A DNA stretch of 64,000 bases, taken from NCBI GenBank assembly GCA_013396635.1, contig WBMW01000614.1, positions 299,489 through 363,488 on the forward strand. The letters are read 5' to 3'. The DNA is from Penelope pileata (lineage: Eukaryota > Chordata > Aves > Galliformes > Cracidae). Shown here piece after piece: positions 37,849-48,940 of this stretch (positions are counted from its first letter, which is position 1; each line of letters opens with the position of its first letter). A program made the translations under genes and the position numbers. The notes beneath the pieces were generated by a model. That model had not been told where the DNA came from, did not search any database, and saw nothing but the letters and a program-made list of their open reading frames with translations.

Positions 37849-40475
37849 CAACGACGACAAATGGAGATTTCCATATTCACTCACAGTGAAGCAGTTATCT
37901 AAAAACAAGGTTACCTGAATAAATGAAAGAAAGTTAAATTCACTGCAGAATAAGCTGTAGAACAGTCAGAACAATGTGTCAGATCCATTACTGTAATTAA
38001 ATTTAATCTGAAGCAAAAAATTTAGAGCTAACCTGCTCTTACAGGTCAAGATGACAGTAAGACAACTTAGATGTGGCCATATTAAAATTCAGATCAAGCT
38101 GTATACTTTCATTCTTAATATCACATGAAGAGAAGGAAGAGTAAAGATGTCTTCTTTGTAGCATAAAATTTTAACTATTGAGGTATATTTAAAAAGAAAA
38201 CAAAAATTGGTGAATTTTAAGTATGCCTGATATTTTGTAATGCACAGCAACATGTGAACCATAATCAGACTGCCAGTGCCATATTAATACTCACTTTTCT
38301 AAGGATGACAGGGGAAGTCTCAAAACAACAGCAAAAAACCCACAGGAATACTTCTGGTAAGCAGCAAGGAAGAATAGTAAGTCAAGAGTACCCAGCTATG
38401 TCTGCTAATAGCACGATCAACTTCGGATCAAGTCTTATTTCTTTTCATTTCCCTGTCTATAGCAGATTCACAACTACTGCCGTGAGCATGTGAAATAAGA
38501 CATAAAACAATTTCTTTACTGTAGCCTGTGAAAAAGCACTTTCAGCCTTACAGAGTCATTCATTTCCTACTTTTCAAGTTATGGATAACACTTTCCAGAT
38601 ACGCGACGTGGGACTTGTGTTCCAACACATTTAAAACACTTTCCTATCATCTGCATGGTAGCATTTTCTTCTGAAGGAAGAGTACGTTGCCACTTACAGA
38701 CTTGAGTCAACTATTTGATTTATACCATGCCACTACAGTAGCCTTTGAAAGGCTCTCAGAGGAAGTTTCTTTGTTTTGTTGGCAGAATGCCTCACGCAGC
38801 ATCACTGGGTAACCAATGGGGAAATCCAATCAGCTATGTGAACGCAAACATCAGCACAAGATAACAATTCAATGGTGGAGTTGCATATATCAATAACTAG
38901 AGGAAATGTACTGAAACAGTCATTTTTGAGATAACTCCAGAGCCTAGATTGCAGCATACTAATAGTTTGCATGATATACACAATTCCAAGTAGTATATGC
39001 ACAAAAAAAATCCGCTGCAGTCAGACAACAGGGAAGTTGTTTAAAATAAAGCCATTCAAAATAGGCAAAGGTTCAGAATACAGGGCAAGCATTTCCAGTG
39101 AAAATAATCCATCTGACATCTCAGAAGTTAAAAAGACCTCTTTTAATAATTGATGCCTTCAAAAGAACTCACTCTGTTAAAACCCTATATTAAATCCTAG
39201 GAGGTACAGTGGGAATAAAGTGTTTTGTACCACATCTTGCCATAACAACAGGGAAATAACACCACAGATCCTAGTGGGTCTAACTACTTTTGGCATTACT
39301 TAAATATGTGCTGAACAATTAGATGTGGCTTCGAGTTTGTCAGAAGCTGCTTCTAACTACTTATCTAGCTGCAATACCACCATGGAGCACTGAATCAGTC
39401 ATACATAGAAGCACTGCTGGAAATTCTCCCGAAAAACAGCTGAGCACTTAAGTGCAAGCTGTGAATGAAGATGTAAACCGAAGCAAACAAGCAATCCCAT
39501 CTAGCATGGCTCTAGGTCTGTTAGTGGCAGGACAAGGGAGTTCAAAGTTCACTTTTTCACAGTTGATGTGGGTTTCCTTTAAGATGCCTGGAAAATGACT
39601 ATGTTGACCACATCCACATTCTGAAATACTTTTTTGAGAACTCCTAACGAAGCTTCAGCCAAAGGAACAGGAACTGACTCATTTGTACAGTACCCATCCA
39701 CTGCACAGTCACTCGTAAGCGTGTGCAGGAGATGCATGTGGGCAGGAATAAAGCCAAATTCACATTGTATTTGAGACTACAGCTAGAGGTTTTTATCAAC
39801 ACACCAGCACTCAGGTTGTGAGCATACCTTCAGGCTATCTTTATTGCCACAGACTGCTACTCACCATCAGTATCAGCTCTACTGTTTCTGAACACGAGTT
39901 TAGGCACAGGACTCCAGACCATGAGCTCTCAGTAGTGTATTGTTACTATCTGCAACTCAAATGGGCCATGAACAGAGAAATAAAGACAAATGAGCTAGCA
40001 ATGCTATCACAACCTATGGGTAGTGAGCAAAAAAAAAAAAAATCAAAGTGTACCATTTCAAATGGAGTGGCCATACACACTATGTGAATCTACTCTTTCC
40101 TAGGCATGTTTTATGGCAAGACAAAACAGTTCTGAGAATTAAACCTGAGGTATCCAACAAATCACTTGAACAAACCCAATTCACTCAGCAACCTTCAATG
40201 CATGGGAAAGTAGCATGCAAAGAAGGCGGATCTCTACAGAAGGACGTGTACCACCAAGTATCAGTGTACGGCTGTTAGCAACGTACAGGCTTGCAGAAAA
40301 CAGGCATCCCATGTAAGTCAGTGTTCTACCAAATAGGTGTGCCACCAAGCCATTGTTTAAACCCACTGAAACTGCACTGAATCATTTCCCTGAATACCAT
40401 CACAATGAAGTGGGTGTGTTGTTTTTACATCCAGGTGTCTAGGCAATTTAACAATTTTCGTTACCAGAACATACA

Positions 40476-40513
40476 NNNNNNNNNNNNNNNNNNNNNNNNC
40501 CCCCCCCCCCCCC
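40476..40513. other. Assembly gap with adjoining poly-C run
   Basis: There are 24 Ns (40476-40499) followed by 14 Cs (40500-40513). The pattern resembles the C run plus N at 6.1 kb and suggests that reads failed in a C-homopolymer. Unknown sequence may be missing from the host-gene intron here. Confidence 0.95.
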
Positions 40514-40710
40514 AAATAAATATTATAAAACTGCACATATAAACACAAGATGCCAAAGACGTAGCTCTGAACCAGACAAATCAGGGAAGGTAAATACCAG
40601 ATCCCAGAAAGAAAGACAACTTCGGTCTGACTGCAGGACTACACTACTCAGAACATCCATCAGCACCCTTGCTGCTCATATCCAACTGGCTTTCTGAATG
40701 CAGTCTCCTT

Positions 40711-40743
40711 AAAAAACAAACAAACAAACAAACGAAAAAAAAA
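40711..40743 (+). repeat. (AAAC)n microsatellite
   Basis: The AAAC unit is repeated about four to five times (AAACAAACAAACAAACG), flanked by A runs, inside the host-gene intron. A likely origin is the A-rich tail of an old insertion, but no element body is recognisable beside it. Confidence 0.85.
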
Positions 40744-43700
40744 CTAACCTCACATCTCACCAAGTTTTCCCAATGGTTTTGGCTCTCCAAGGTGTGACAA
40801 GGTTTAATCTACAATGTCAAAGTGTTTTGGTTTCCTCTCCCCCAAAGCACTATTTGAACAAGCTTTCCTACCCTTATCTAGGCACTTTTTAATTGATGCG
40901 CACTTATGTGGTACAGCACACTGCAGCTCCTCTGTCATAGAATTACATGCTCAGCTTCAGCCAAGAAGTTAGGAAGCTTCAGCAGATGAATTTTCAGGCA
41001 AAGGTATATTGAAAATACCCAAACCAGTCACACTCCCCAGTGCCACACATCGTTGAGGGGCATTCTGGCAACAACACGCAGCTCTTTGGGCAGAAACTTC
41101 TGGGAAAAACACAGTCCTCAGCTTGTCAATGAAACTTCCCCCCCCATCACGAGATCAGACAGGCACAGAACACATCTGCCTGCTTCACCTGAGAACAAGA
41201 ACATGTCCCAACACTCGACGGTTGAGAGGCAATTGGTTTCTTATTCAAATATAATGCCACCTTCTGCACTCATTTTCAGCAGTATGGTCCATATATCTTT
41301 TTCAGAGCAATCTTTAAGAGACAGCAGGGCTACTAAAATGCATTGCTTCCAAAACAGAAACATCTACATAGGATATCAGTTGTAGGGTTTATTTTGTCAC
41401 AAAAGAAACAAGCATAGCCATCTCAGTTTTAGTACATAAAAGTACCTGTAACAGTAACTTTGCTGCTGTTACCAACGGCACTACTAGATGTCACCTTTCA
41501 CACTTAGTAGTGACCCACTTCCCCTCATTCTACCTACCAAAAATGGCCAAACAAAACCCACAAAGCAGCTGCAACTTGGAGCATCATCCTGACATCAGCA
41601 GGCTTTCTAAGACTGTGCATCACACCTATTTCAGCCAGACCCTGAGCTTCATTCTCCCCACAGCCATAAATCCACTGCCAGAAAGCACTTGAGTTTTCTG
41701 AACATGAAGTGAGATTTCACCATCTGCAGCTGCAGTATCATAGAAGTTGTTAGCAAGACCTCCTCAACAGTTAATTCCTCCATTACAGTTAGAGTACTTC
41801 CAGAGAGGCAGGTGATCACAGAGATAAGCAGTGCCACAACTGGCAGTCTCATTCATATCACACCTGTTTGACCAAGGGTAGCACTTCTATGTTCTTGAGG
41901 TGTATAGGTGAAGATAGAGAGCTTGGGTATCAATCATTCCAGCCTGCAAACAGCGCAAGACTAAGCTAAAATCCTGGATGTGACAACAGTGGAGAAGATG
42001 GGACAACCAATGGCCTTCAAGTGAGCGACACCCTTGCAAGAGAAACAGTTTCACAGATGATCTGCACCAGACAGCAGATCAGCAACAGGCTGGAAACCAA
42101 CTGGTCACTTCACTACCAGCTCCTCAGCCCAGGCACGAGGCCCATCTCACCTGCTCCCGCTGACAATTACTTCAAAGCATTTCCAACACTGCACTGCAGC
42201 ACAGGTTAGCAGGCACCTACTAACTGAAGGTCAAAAAGCCTTTTAAGGATGCTCAGAAACCAGAAGAAAAACTCCCTTAAGCAAAGATCAGGACAGTTCC
42301 CTGACAAAGCAGTTTAATACTTCTGTAGCCCTTACAGCTGCTTTCCCTCTTCAGCAGCAGAGTTTCTCACATCATGCTCTCCCTGCATCCTATTTGGGCT
42401 CTCCCTATTGCAACTGCAAACGCAATTATGCAACATACGTGAGCACTGCGTTTCCTATAGCTTCCGGAAGAAAGAGTAAACATTGGATTTCATCCTCATT
42501 CCACAGCTGCTTGCGGGGAGCGAGGCCTCCCATGTGCTCCTTCCTCTCCGAGGAATTCGGTCGGAGGGGCAGAGCTCTGCCGGCCAGAGCTCAGCTGCAG
42601 CAGCTCCAGGAGCAGTGTGGTCACCCACTGTGAAACCTCGCCTACCAGGTCAGGCACTTTGCCCACCTTTTATTTTGTGCCACAGGTAGCTCCCAGCTCA
42701 GGGAGCTGACACCTAGAGGCTGGCTTAGCTAACATCAGAGAGTTGTTGGAAGAGTCATGATTATTGGCAATAAACCGCACTTTTTCCATTCACCGGGGTC
42801 TACATCAAGCACAGACTTCATTCTTGGGGCTCACTAATAACCACAATGCAAAACGATTAATGCTAGCACAGATACTCAAAGCACACATAATATCCTTGAG
42901 AAGTCAGTGTTCTACCAAGCACTTAAGGAAATGCCCTCACGCTTTGGAAAACGCGATTCAACTGTTTCAGAAAGAGTTGTGCGCAGATAACTGATTAGTG
43001 GTACTACAGAGCCATTAATGATGCGTACTTACATGTTACACCTCATTATGTGTACATTCATTTGGAAGCTTAATTAAGGTCATAGTTTTGAAGTGCTAAG
43101 TGCTTGCTGATGCTGTGTGATGCTCCCTCCCATGCCAAGGTTTTCATCTTGCTAACCCAATGAGTTTGGTCAGAACATTACCAACTTGCAAGACTTAGTT
43201 TAATCCTCATATGCTAGCTTAAGGAAATCAAAAAAACCTCAGTTCTTTCAATTTCTTTAGATGCCTCCTAAAGTAATCAGGATGGCTAAATATGCCATTT
43301 CTTGAGGTTTTTTCCCCCCCACACACTTTTTTTTTTTTAAAGCCAAGCTAACATGCCAACTTCACCTTTGCATTTGTAGATGGGTATTGACAAATATTTC
43401 TCCTTTTATACAAAACCAGGACTGTTATCATACATTCATATTTACGCAACTATCTCCCTTTCAAAGCTTTTGAATCCCATCCTCTGAATGCCAAACCTTC
43501 CTTATCATAATAAGGCTTTCAACTAAGCCTGGAATTTAAAATGAGATACTTTCACAGTGTTTGTACACAATAAAGTTGTTCTTTTAAATATTTTCAATGG
43601 TGTTATTCAGGGCTTTGATTTGTTTAACTTCCGTTTTTCTCCCCCCAACGCAAATTAAGACAACAAAGCAAAACAGATCCCTCAAACCATAACTACTCCA

Positions 43701-46700
43701 AGTATTTTTCAATGAAGCTAGAGGGACCGTTTGCTAATAGAAGCCATTTCACTTTTATTGCCCAGCCACACACTTGTTAGGCAAGTGCAGCAAAAGATTC
43801 CTAGAATACAAATATTTAATTATCCACAAGTCATCCAGACCCATGACGTTTTCCTTAAGGTGTGAACAGCTGGCTGCAAAATTTAGACCAGATGTTGCTC
43901 TTAAAATGAGCACTGATTTATAAACACGGCTTCACCGTGACCAAGACAGCTACAGAACTCCATAGCACTACACACCTATTTATAGTAGATACTTCTGATG
44001 GCGAAGAAAAATGAAACATCTGGTGCAAGATGATGATGAAACAGATAAATCTCATCATCTAATAACTGCAGAGCATAACTTTTCAGTAACACAAGCAGAT
44101 GTGCGAGGAGGAACCCAGAAGTCTGCCGGAAGATGCTCACACACATAGTGGGCATGGTTGTTGTGAAGACACAGTTTAGAATTACCATTTAAAGACCAAC
44201 ATAACTCTTCTCAAGCTGTTGACTTTAACCTCACATTACGTAGAGAATAACCTGCAGATTCACCGGGGAAATTCATCACTGTCTAGCACTAAAAGCAAGC
44301 GTGTACTGTTGTAGCACAAAACACGCATCCGTGCATTCAGAATAAAGAGGTTTTTGCCCCTGACCTACAAAGGCCTTTGGAAACATCAGGAAACTTAACA
44401 TGGACATACACAGTAATAAGTTCGGCACAACTGGATGTCAGGACAGAGCCAAAAGTTTTAACATACAAAAAGTAGCTATTTTCATCCCAAAAATGTCGCC
44501 TGCTCAGTATTTCCAGGCAATAGTTTTGCCAGATCATGCCTACCTGTTGCAATAGTCCATGATATAATGCACAGTACAGTACATACTTTCTCTGAAGAAG
44601 AGAAAGTTTCTTCCCTAAACACAGATGCTTGTTATCCACTTGGTCTGTACCTTAGTCAGTCAAGGGTGAAGTTTTCACCTTTAAAAAGGAATTTCAGTCT
44701 AGAAACAGAATTAGCCCTAGGAGACTGCAGACAGCACTCTCCTGTGAGCCATACCTAGACCCACCTCTCCCCAGTGATTCCCACCATCACAGCTGCTTTT
44801 GGCCTGTCTGAGCACCATCTAGACAACAAGATGATTAGATTCAAGACAGCAGGGGATACAGTGGCACACAAGCCCAGCAGTTTAGAAAGAGGGCACAGAT
44901 TCTTCTTAGGCAAATGGTCGCCGTTCCAACCTATCACTAGGAAGAGCCAGGCTAGGCAGTGGCTCGTTGTTAGGTAAGCTTACAGAAGGCAAGCTTTCCT
45001 GCAAGGAGCTACGTGGTATTCCTGTGTCAGATGTCCTTAAGAATAGATCAGAAATGCATCCACCAAGATTCACTTAAAAATAGTTAGCCTAACCCTTCTG
45101 CCAAGGTGACAGTCCAGAGAAAAATCTTACATGTCACATAGTACCTTCATTTTAATTTGTTGTATTCACAGCTCATCATACTATGATCAGCTTCAAAAAC
45201 ATGTAATGATTCTGTACTGTTTCTGGAGTGAATTCATTAAACTTTGCTTCATTCATCTGAGCCGTAAAATCAGCTTGATCTTCTGTCTTGTAACTGTTGA
45301 ACTTCCAAGATACAGATGACTTCTGCTATTTGTACCTATACATCACATACTTAAATTCATACCACTTACCAATCTTAGGAGCAATACAACATTAACAGAA
45401 ATGAAGTGACGATGCTTTGGCATTATGAACTGAAACAACTATATTTATCATACGTGCAGGAGATGGAAGCAAGTATTTAGAAATACACTGCACCTCAATC
45501 AACCCAGCCAGTAGCTCAGGCTTAACTTTGTTGTGCTGAGAATTTTCAGAAAGATATTTAAGGCAGCATGAGCAGCCTATCACAAGTCTATACATGTGCC
45601 ATGCCTTCCACGTGTTTTGAAAGATGTTCCCTCTATCTCAAAAACCCCAAGCAAACAACTAACATCAGTTCTACTTATCACAGCAAGAGCTGGGAAGTTA
45701 TTTGTAAGAACAAATCAAGGCAGACATAATAGCCAGACCCCCCCCGGGAGAATTGCCGCAGTCGTATTACACCGCATTTCTAACAGTTATAGGTGCAGAA
45801 GAGCTATCTGCAGTGCTAAAGTTACAGCTGGGTGAACAAAACGTTTCTGCATTTATATAGCATGACTTCCATGTCAGGAATCCAGTTTTCAAACTTCAGA
45901 ATGGGCAGAACGTAAAGGTGAAAAGGTCCTGATGGCAGCTCTTCAAGCAGAAAGAGAAGGGAAGGGGTAGGTAACCCCTCCTTCCCTTTCAGTAAATAAT
46001 AATAAGCACAACACATCTACAGAGATTGAAAAGGCAAACGTCCTTCCTTGCCTATTGAAAGTTTTCCCCGAATTACAGATAGCTAGAGGCGTAACTGCTA
46101 CCTCAGAGGTAATTCCTGGTAGAAAAATGAATAGTTTTCTAGGAAGCGATAAACCACTGTACTTGTCAAAAGGCACCCCCCACCACCACACACTTCAAAA
46201 AAAAAAAAATCTATTTAGACATTGAAGTGGCTTATATAATCTAACCAGTTCAAGATGCTCTGGGTGTGGGAGGAGTCGCACACCATACATTGGAAGCTTC
46301 CATACGGTGCTGCAGCTATTAGAAGGATTTCAGATATCCCTCACCTAAAAACTGATTCGGTTGGAAATACCACTTATACCCAGGGGCGTGGGGGTGAGCA
46401 GGGAGCAACACGGCACGCAGCAGCATATTGTCAGAAATATCAAAATGAAAAGGAGCCCAGAATTTGCTCTGATCTGGCAGTTCTGTATCCTACAGGCAGG
46501 CACCTCCGCACACTTGCAAGAGCCATCCACACAACAGAAATATTTTATGGACTCAACCGACAACTGCAGTGCTACCAAAGCACTCCAAGCCGGGGACGGG
46601 AGCCTCCCAGCCACGTCGTCCTTCCAGTAGCTGAGATGCCAGCCGATGCAAACTCTATCTGCTGCCATACAAAAAGGTAGTTCTGCTGATTTCCCACCTC

Positions 46701-48563
46701 TGCCTCTCTCTGCGTCAGTCACCAAGCACCGCCACTTGCAGTAATTAATAGAAATGACCAGTAAGATGCATTACAAGACCTACCAGCTACAGTTTTCATT
46801 TCAGGCTTTTCCCTCCCTCCCAGCACGTTGGAATTGCAAGTGTTTTCTTTTCAGAATAAGTGTTTTCATTAGATACGTTCACAAAAATCAGACAGCAAAA
46901 GCATACTACCAGAATTTGCGTAAAATGTGGTTTCACATGAGGTCATACACTACAAAAGGGTTTTTTTTTTTAAAATGAATAAACTGGAGTAGTCAACAGT
47001 ATGACACAACCCAAACGACAAGTAACAGACATGATCTAAACAGAATTAAGACTGCGACGTGTTTATTTAATTCCTGAAATCTCAGTCTGTGCTTGAACCA
47101 GCCAGCCTTCACCCTGCACAAAGATTTCAAAGTGAACCCCAACGGGAGGCTGCTGATCATTTCATTAACATGTGACGAATCCACCAGGATTCCATTTTTC
47201 CAAGCTTTCAATATTCACGTGGAGCAGCGCGTGCTTTATATTTTTGTGGGGAGTGAGGGGAAAGGAGGGGGGGGACCTCTGGCAAGAATGCTAACCTTAG
47301 GAATTCTTCCTCTGGAATTTTAATTGGTAAATCTGTAAGGAAAAAGGTACCCAGCTGCAGAGAGCTGCTCCCCAGCCCCAGGACGACCGCAGCACCTCGG
47401 AGGGGTTGGCTCCAGGCTGAGAGGAGCCTCCTCCTCAGGTGCTGTTGAGCCACACCTCAGCTAAGGGGGCGGCTTCCATAGGGTTACGCTCTCCCCCCAT
47501 TTGCTAACGGCAGTGCCCTTAGGAGACATGCTTATCTTGAAATCTGTTCTTTTTATTGCATCTCTTATTAGACATTTCCTACTTGCTTTTACTACAAATT
47601 TAGCTACATGGCAACCTTGAGCTCTATTTTTATAGAGAGCATTATTCAAAGGGCTTCCGAAAATTGTATCAGGAAAAAGAGAAAGGCCTTTGAACAATTA
47701 AGGCAAGCTCCATAGCAGAAATGGAATCTCAATGCTGAACAGCTTCTTTATTATTTCTTTCTCTTAACTAAGGGCATTTAAAATCCAAGCTTTACAACCA
47801 AGAAAACCAACATTTATCCGTCAGAAGCCACCGATGAGCGTCACCCAGACAGCGCTGCTCTCCTTTAACCTGTAACTGAAGTGCTTTCTAAACGCATCTT
47901 GAAGTTACAGCTCAAAAAGAAAGTAAAAATAAAAGTCACAAATTTAACCGACGTAAAACAAAAGTTACCAGTTCCCATGTAATGCAATCGCTATTTACTG
48001 TATTAATAGCTATGCCAAATCCACGCCGTACCCCAGGCACTCGGGGTCTATCCGACTCGGGGGCAGCTCCCCAGCACCCACAGCAGTGCCCTGTTTCAGC
48101 ATAACCGGACGGCTCAGCCCGATGCCCGCTGACACAGGAACTCTCGGTTCCACAACCGCACCGCGCTCGGGAGCGCAGCGGGAGGCAGCGCTGCGTCCCG
48201 CGGGGCTCTCCCGGTCCCTCGCTCGGCACTGACCCAGAGGCGCGGGGGAACACCTCCGCTCCCTCTCTCCCTGCCCTTCCCGCCCGGGGCCGTGAAGTCG
48301 CGTCGGAAGCCGCGGGCCGCGCAGCCCCGGCCGCAGCGCTCCTCCCACGCGGGGCGCAAAAAGCGCGCAGCCCGAGGGCCAGCACCGCACGCGTGCTCGG
48401 CGCGCTTCCACCCCGCCGGGCTTCCCAGAAGCGCTTAAAACAACCCCCTCCACCAAAACGAAAGGAAGACGAGAGGCGGGCGCTGCGCACCCCCCCGCTC
48501 CCACCCCAGGTACTCCGCGTAGCCCCCCAGCGCGGGCCGGATTCCCCCTCACTCAGCACTCAC

Positions 48564-48700
48564 CCGCGCCGAGCGGCCCTCCCCGCTGCCACGCGGCTCT
48601 CGGAGCGACTCCGCGCAGCGCCGCAGAGAGAGAACGCGGCCCCCACGCGCCCGGCGGAGCCCCTCGGCACAGCGGGGCCGGGCCGGGAGCGAGGCTGCTG
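48564..48700 (-). ncRNA. MIR222HG: Non-coding first exon of the host transcript, with splice donor
   Basis: This GC-rich segment starts about 25-30 bases downstream of the TATA-like box. It ends GGCGCGG|GTGAGTGCTG, a near-consensus donor with the intron starting at 48563. No ATG occurs in the exon on the minus strand, which suits a non-coding leader. The start position is an estimate from TATA spacing. Nearby donors further downstream, such as one in the region of 48510, cannot be excluded. Confidence 0.55.
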
Positions 48701-48800
48701 CGCGCACGCCGGCGCCGCACGGCGCTCTTATAGCGACCCGCCAATTAAGGGCGGCCAATCAGCGGGCGGCGGCCACGTGACGGGGCAGTTCCAATTACCG
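48700..48800 (-). promoter_or_regulatory. TATA/CCAAT/E-box promoter facing the miR-221/222 host gene
   Basis: Read on the minus strand, the order of elements is as follows. First comes an E-box CACGTG (48774-48779). Next are GC-rich boxes and an NF-Y site CTGATTGGC (plus-strand CCAAT at 48755-48759). A second ATTGG (48741-48745) and then CTATAAGAG (TATA-like, 48725-48733) complete the set. Spacing is normal: CCAAT is about 25-30 bases above TATA, and TATA is about 25-30 bases above the proposed start near 48700. The orientation of TATA relative to CCAAT and the donor at 48563 favours minus-strand transcription. CpG-island promoters are often bidirectional, so a plus-strand transcript is also possible. 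Confidence 0.65.
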
Positions 48801-48940
48801 CGCAGAATTTTTCTGAATTAGCGGGGTTACACAAAGGACACTCATTGAGGGGGAAGGAAAAAAGGGCAGCGAGCGCGAGCGGGAACGCCCAGCCGGAGCC
48901 TGCTGGTGATTTAAAGCAGGAAACTCCCTCGCCTCACACA

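Larger units (their letters stand above)
28425..48563 (-). other. Large intron(s) of the miR-221/222 host transcript
   Basis: This is 20.1 kb of AT-rich sequence between the inferred donor (48563) and the hairpin-exon acceptor (28425). I found no coding exon with recognisable homology and no full-length transposon. It holds an AAAC microsatellite (40711-40743), an N gap with adjoining C run (40476-40513), a 32-base imperfect tandem duplication (34877-34940), a 16-base tandem duplication (37818-37848), a G-rich run near 31523-31541, and a 12-bp perfect hairpin at 29173-29207. Further small non-coding exons may be hidden here. Donor-like and acceptor-like strings occur, but none stood out as a pair. 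Confidence 0.5.
26806..48700 (-). ncRNA. MIR222HG: miR-221/222 host gene, long non-coding primary transcript (MIR222HG-like)
   Basis: This is an inferred Pol II primary transcript that carries pre-miR-222 and then pre-miR-221. The 5' end is placed about 30 bases below a minus-strand TATA-like box in a CpG island. The 3' end is placed just past an AATAAA signal at 26825-26830. The simplest model has a non-coding exon 1 (48700-48564), an intron starting with GTGAGT, and a 3' exon starting at 28424 after a pyrimidine-rich acceptor. Exon 1 has no ATG, and no long conserved frame exists in the 3' exon. In human, the miR-221/222 host lncRNA likewise starts some 20 kb or more upstream of the hairpins. 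The hairpins are seen directly. The join between the distant promoter and the hairpin exon is inference, and extra internal exons between 28.4 and 48.5 kb are possible. Confidence 0.65.
48020..48940. promoter_or_regulatory. CpG island
   Basis: CpG dinucleotides are dense from about 48.02 to 48.94 kb, while the flanks are AT-rich and CpG-poor. The densest part (48.17-48.78 kb) contains the TATA/CCAAT promoter, the inferred first exon and the start of intron 1. Several long reading frames cross it on both strands (up to 207 codons). They are Arg/Ala/Gly/Pro-rich and overlap each other, as expected from high GC with few stops. The edges are by eye. Confidence 0.85.

Noticed and set aside
40930..40960. 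Short CATAGAATTACA string resembling a CR1 3' tail
   Set aside because: The resemblance is only about ten bases and no CR1 body follows.
41649..41852. Minus-strand frame that looked like a coding exon (acidic, Leu/Val-rich)
   Set aside because: No family could be recognised, competing frames are similar, and no good flanking splice sites were seen.
47936..48559. 207-codon open frame on the minus strand in the CpG island
   Set aside because: It is Arg/Ala/Gly/Ser-rich, overlaps other equally long frames on both strands, lies downstream of the inferred donor and has no domain. High GC with few stop codons explains it.
48393..48821. 142-codon plus-strand frame across the promoter
   Set aside because: It crosses the promoter elements and reads Pro/Arg/Ala-rich GC sequence. 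No homology or splice context supports it.
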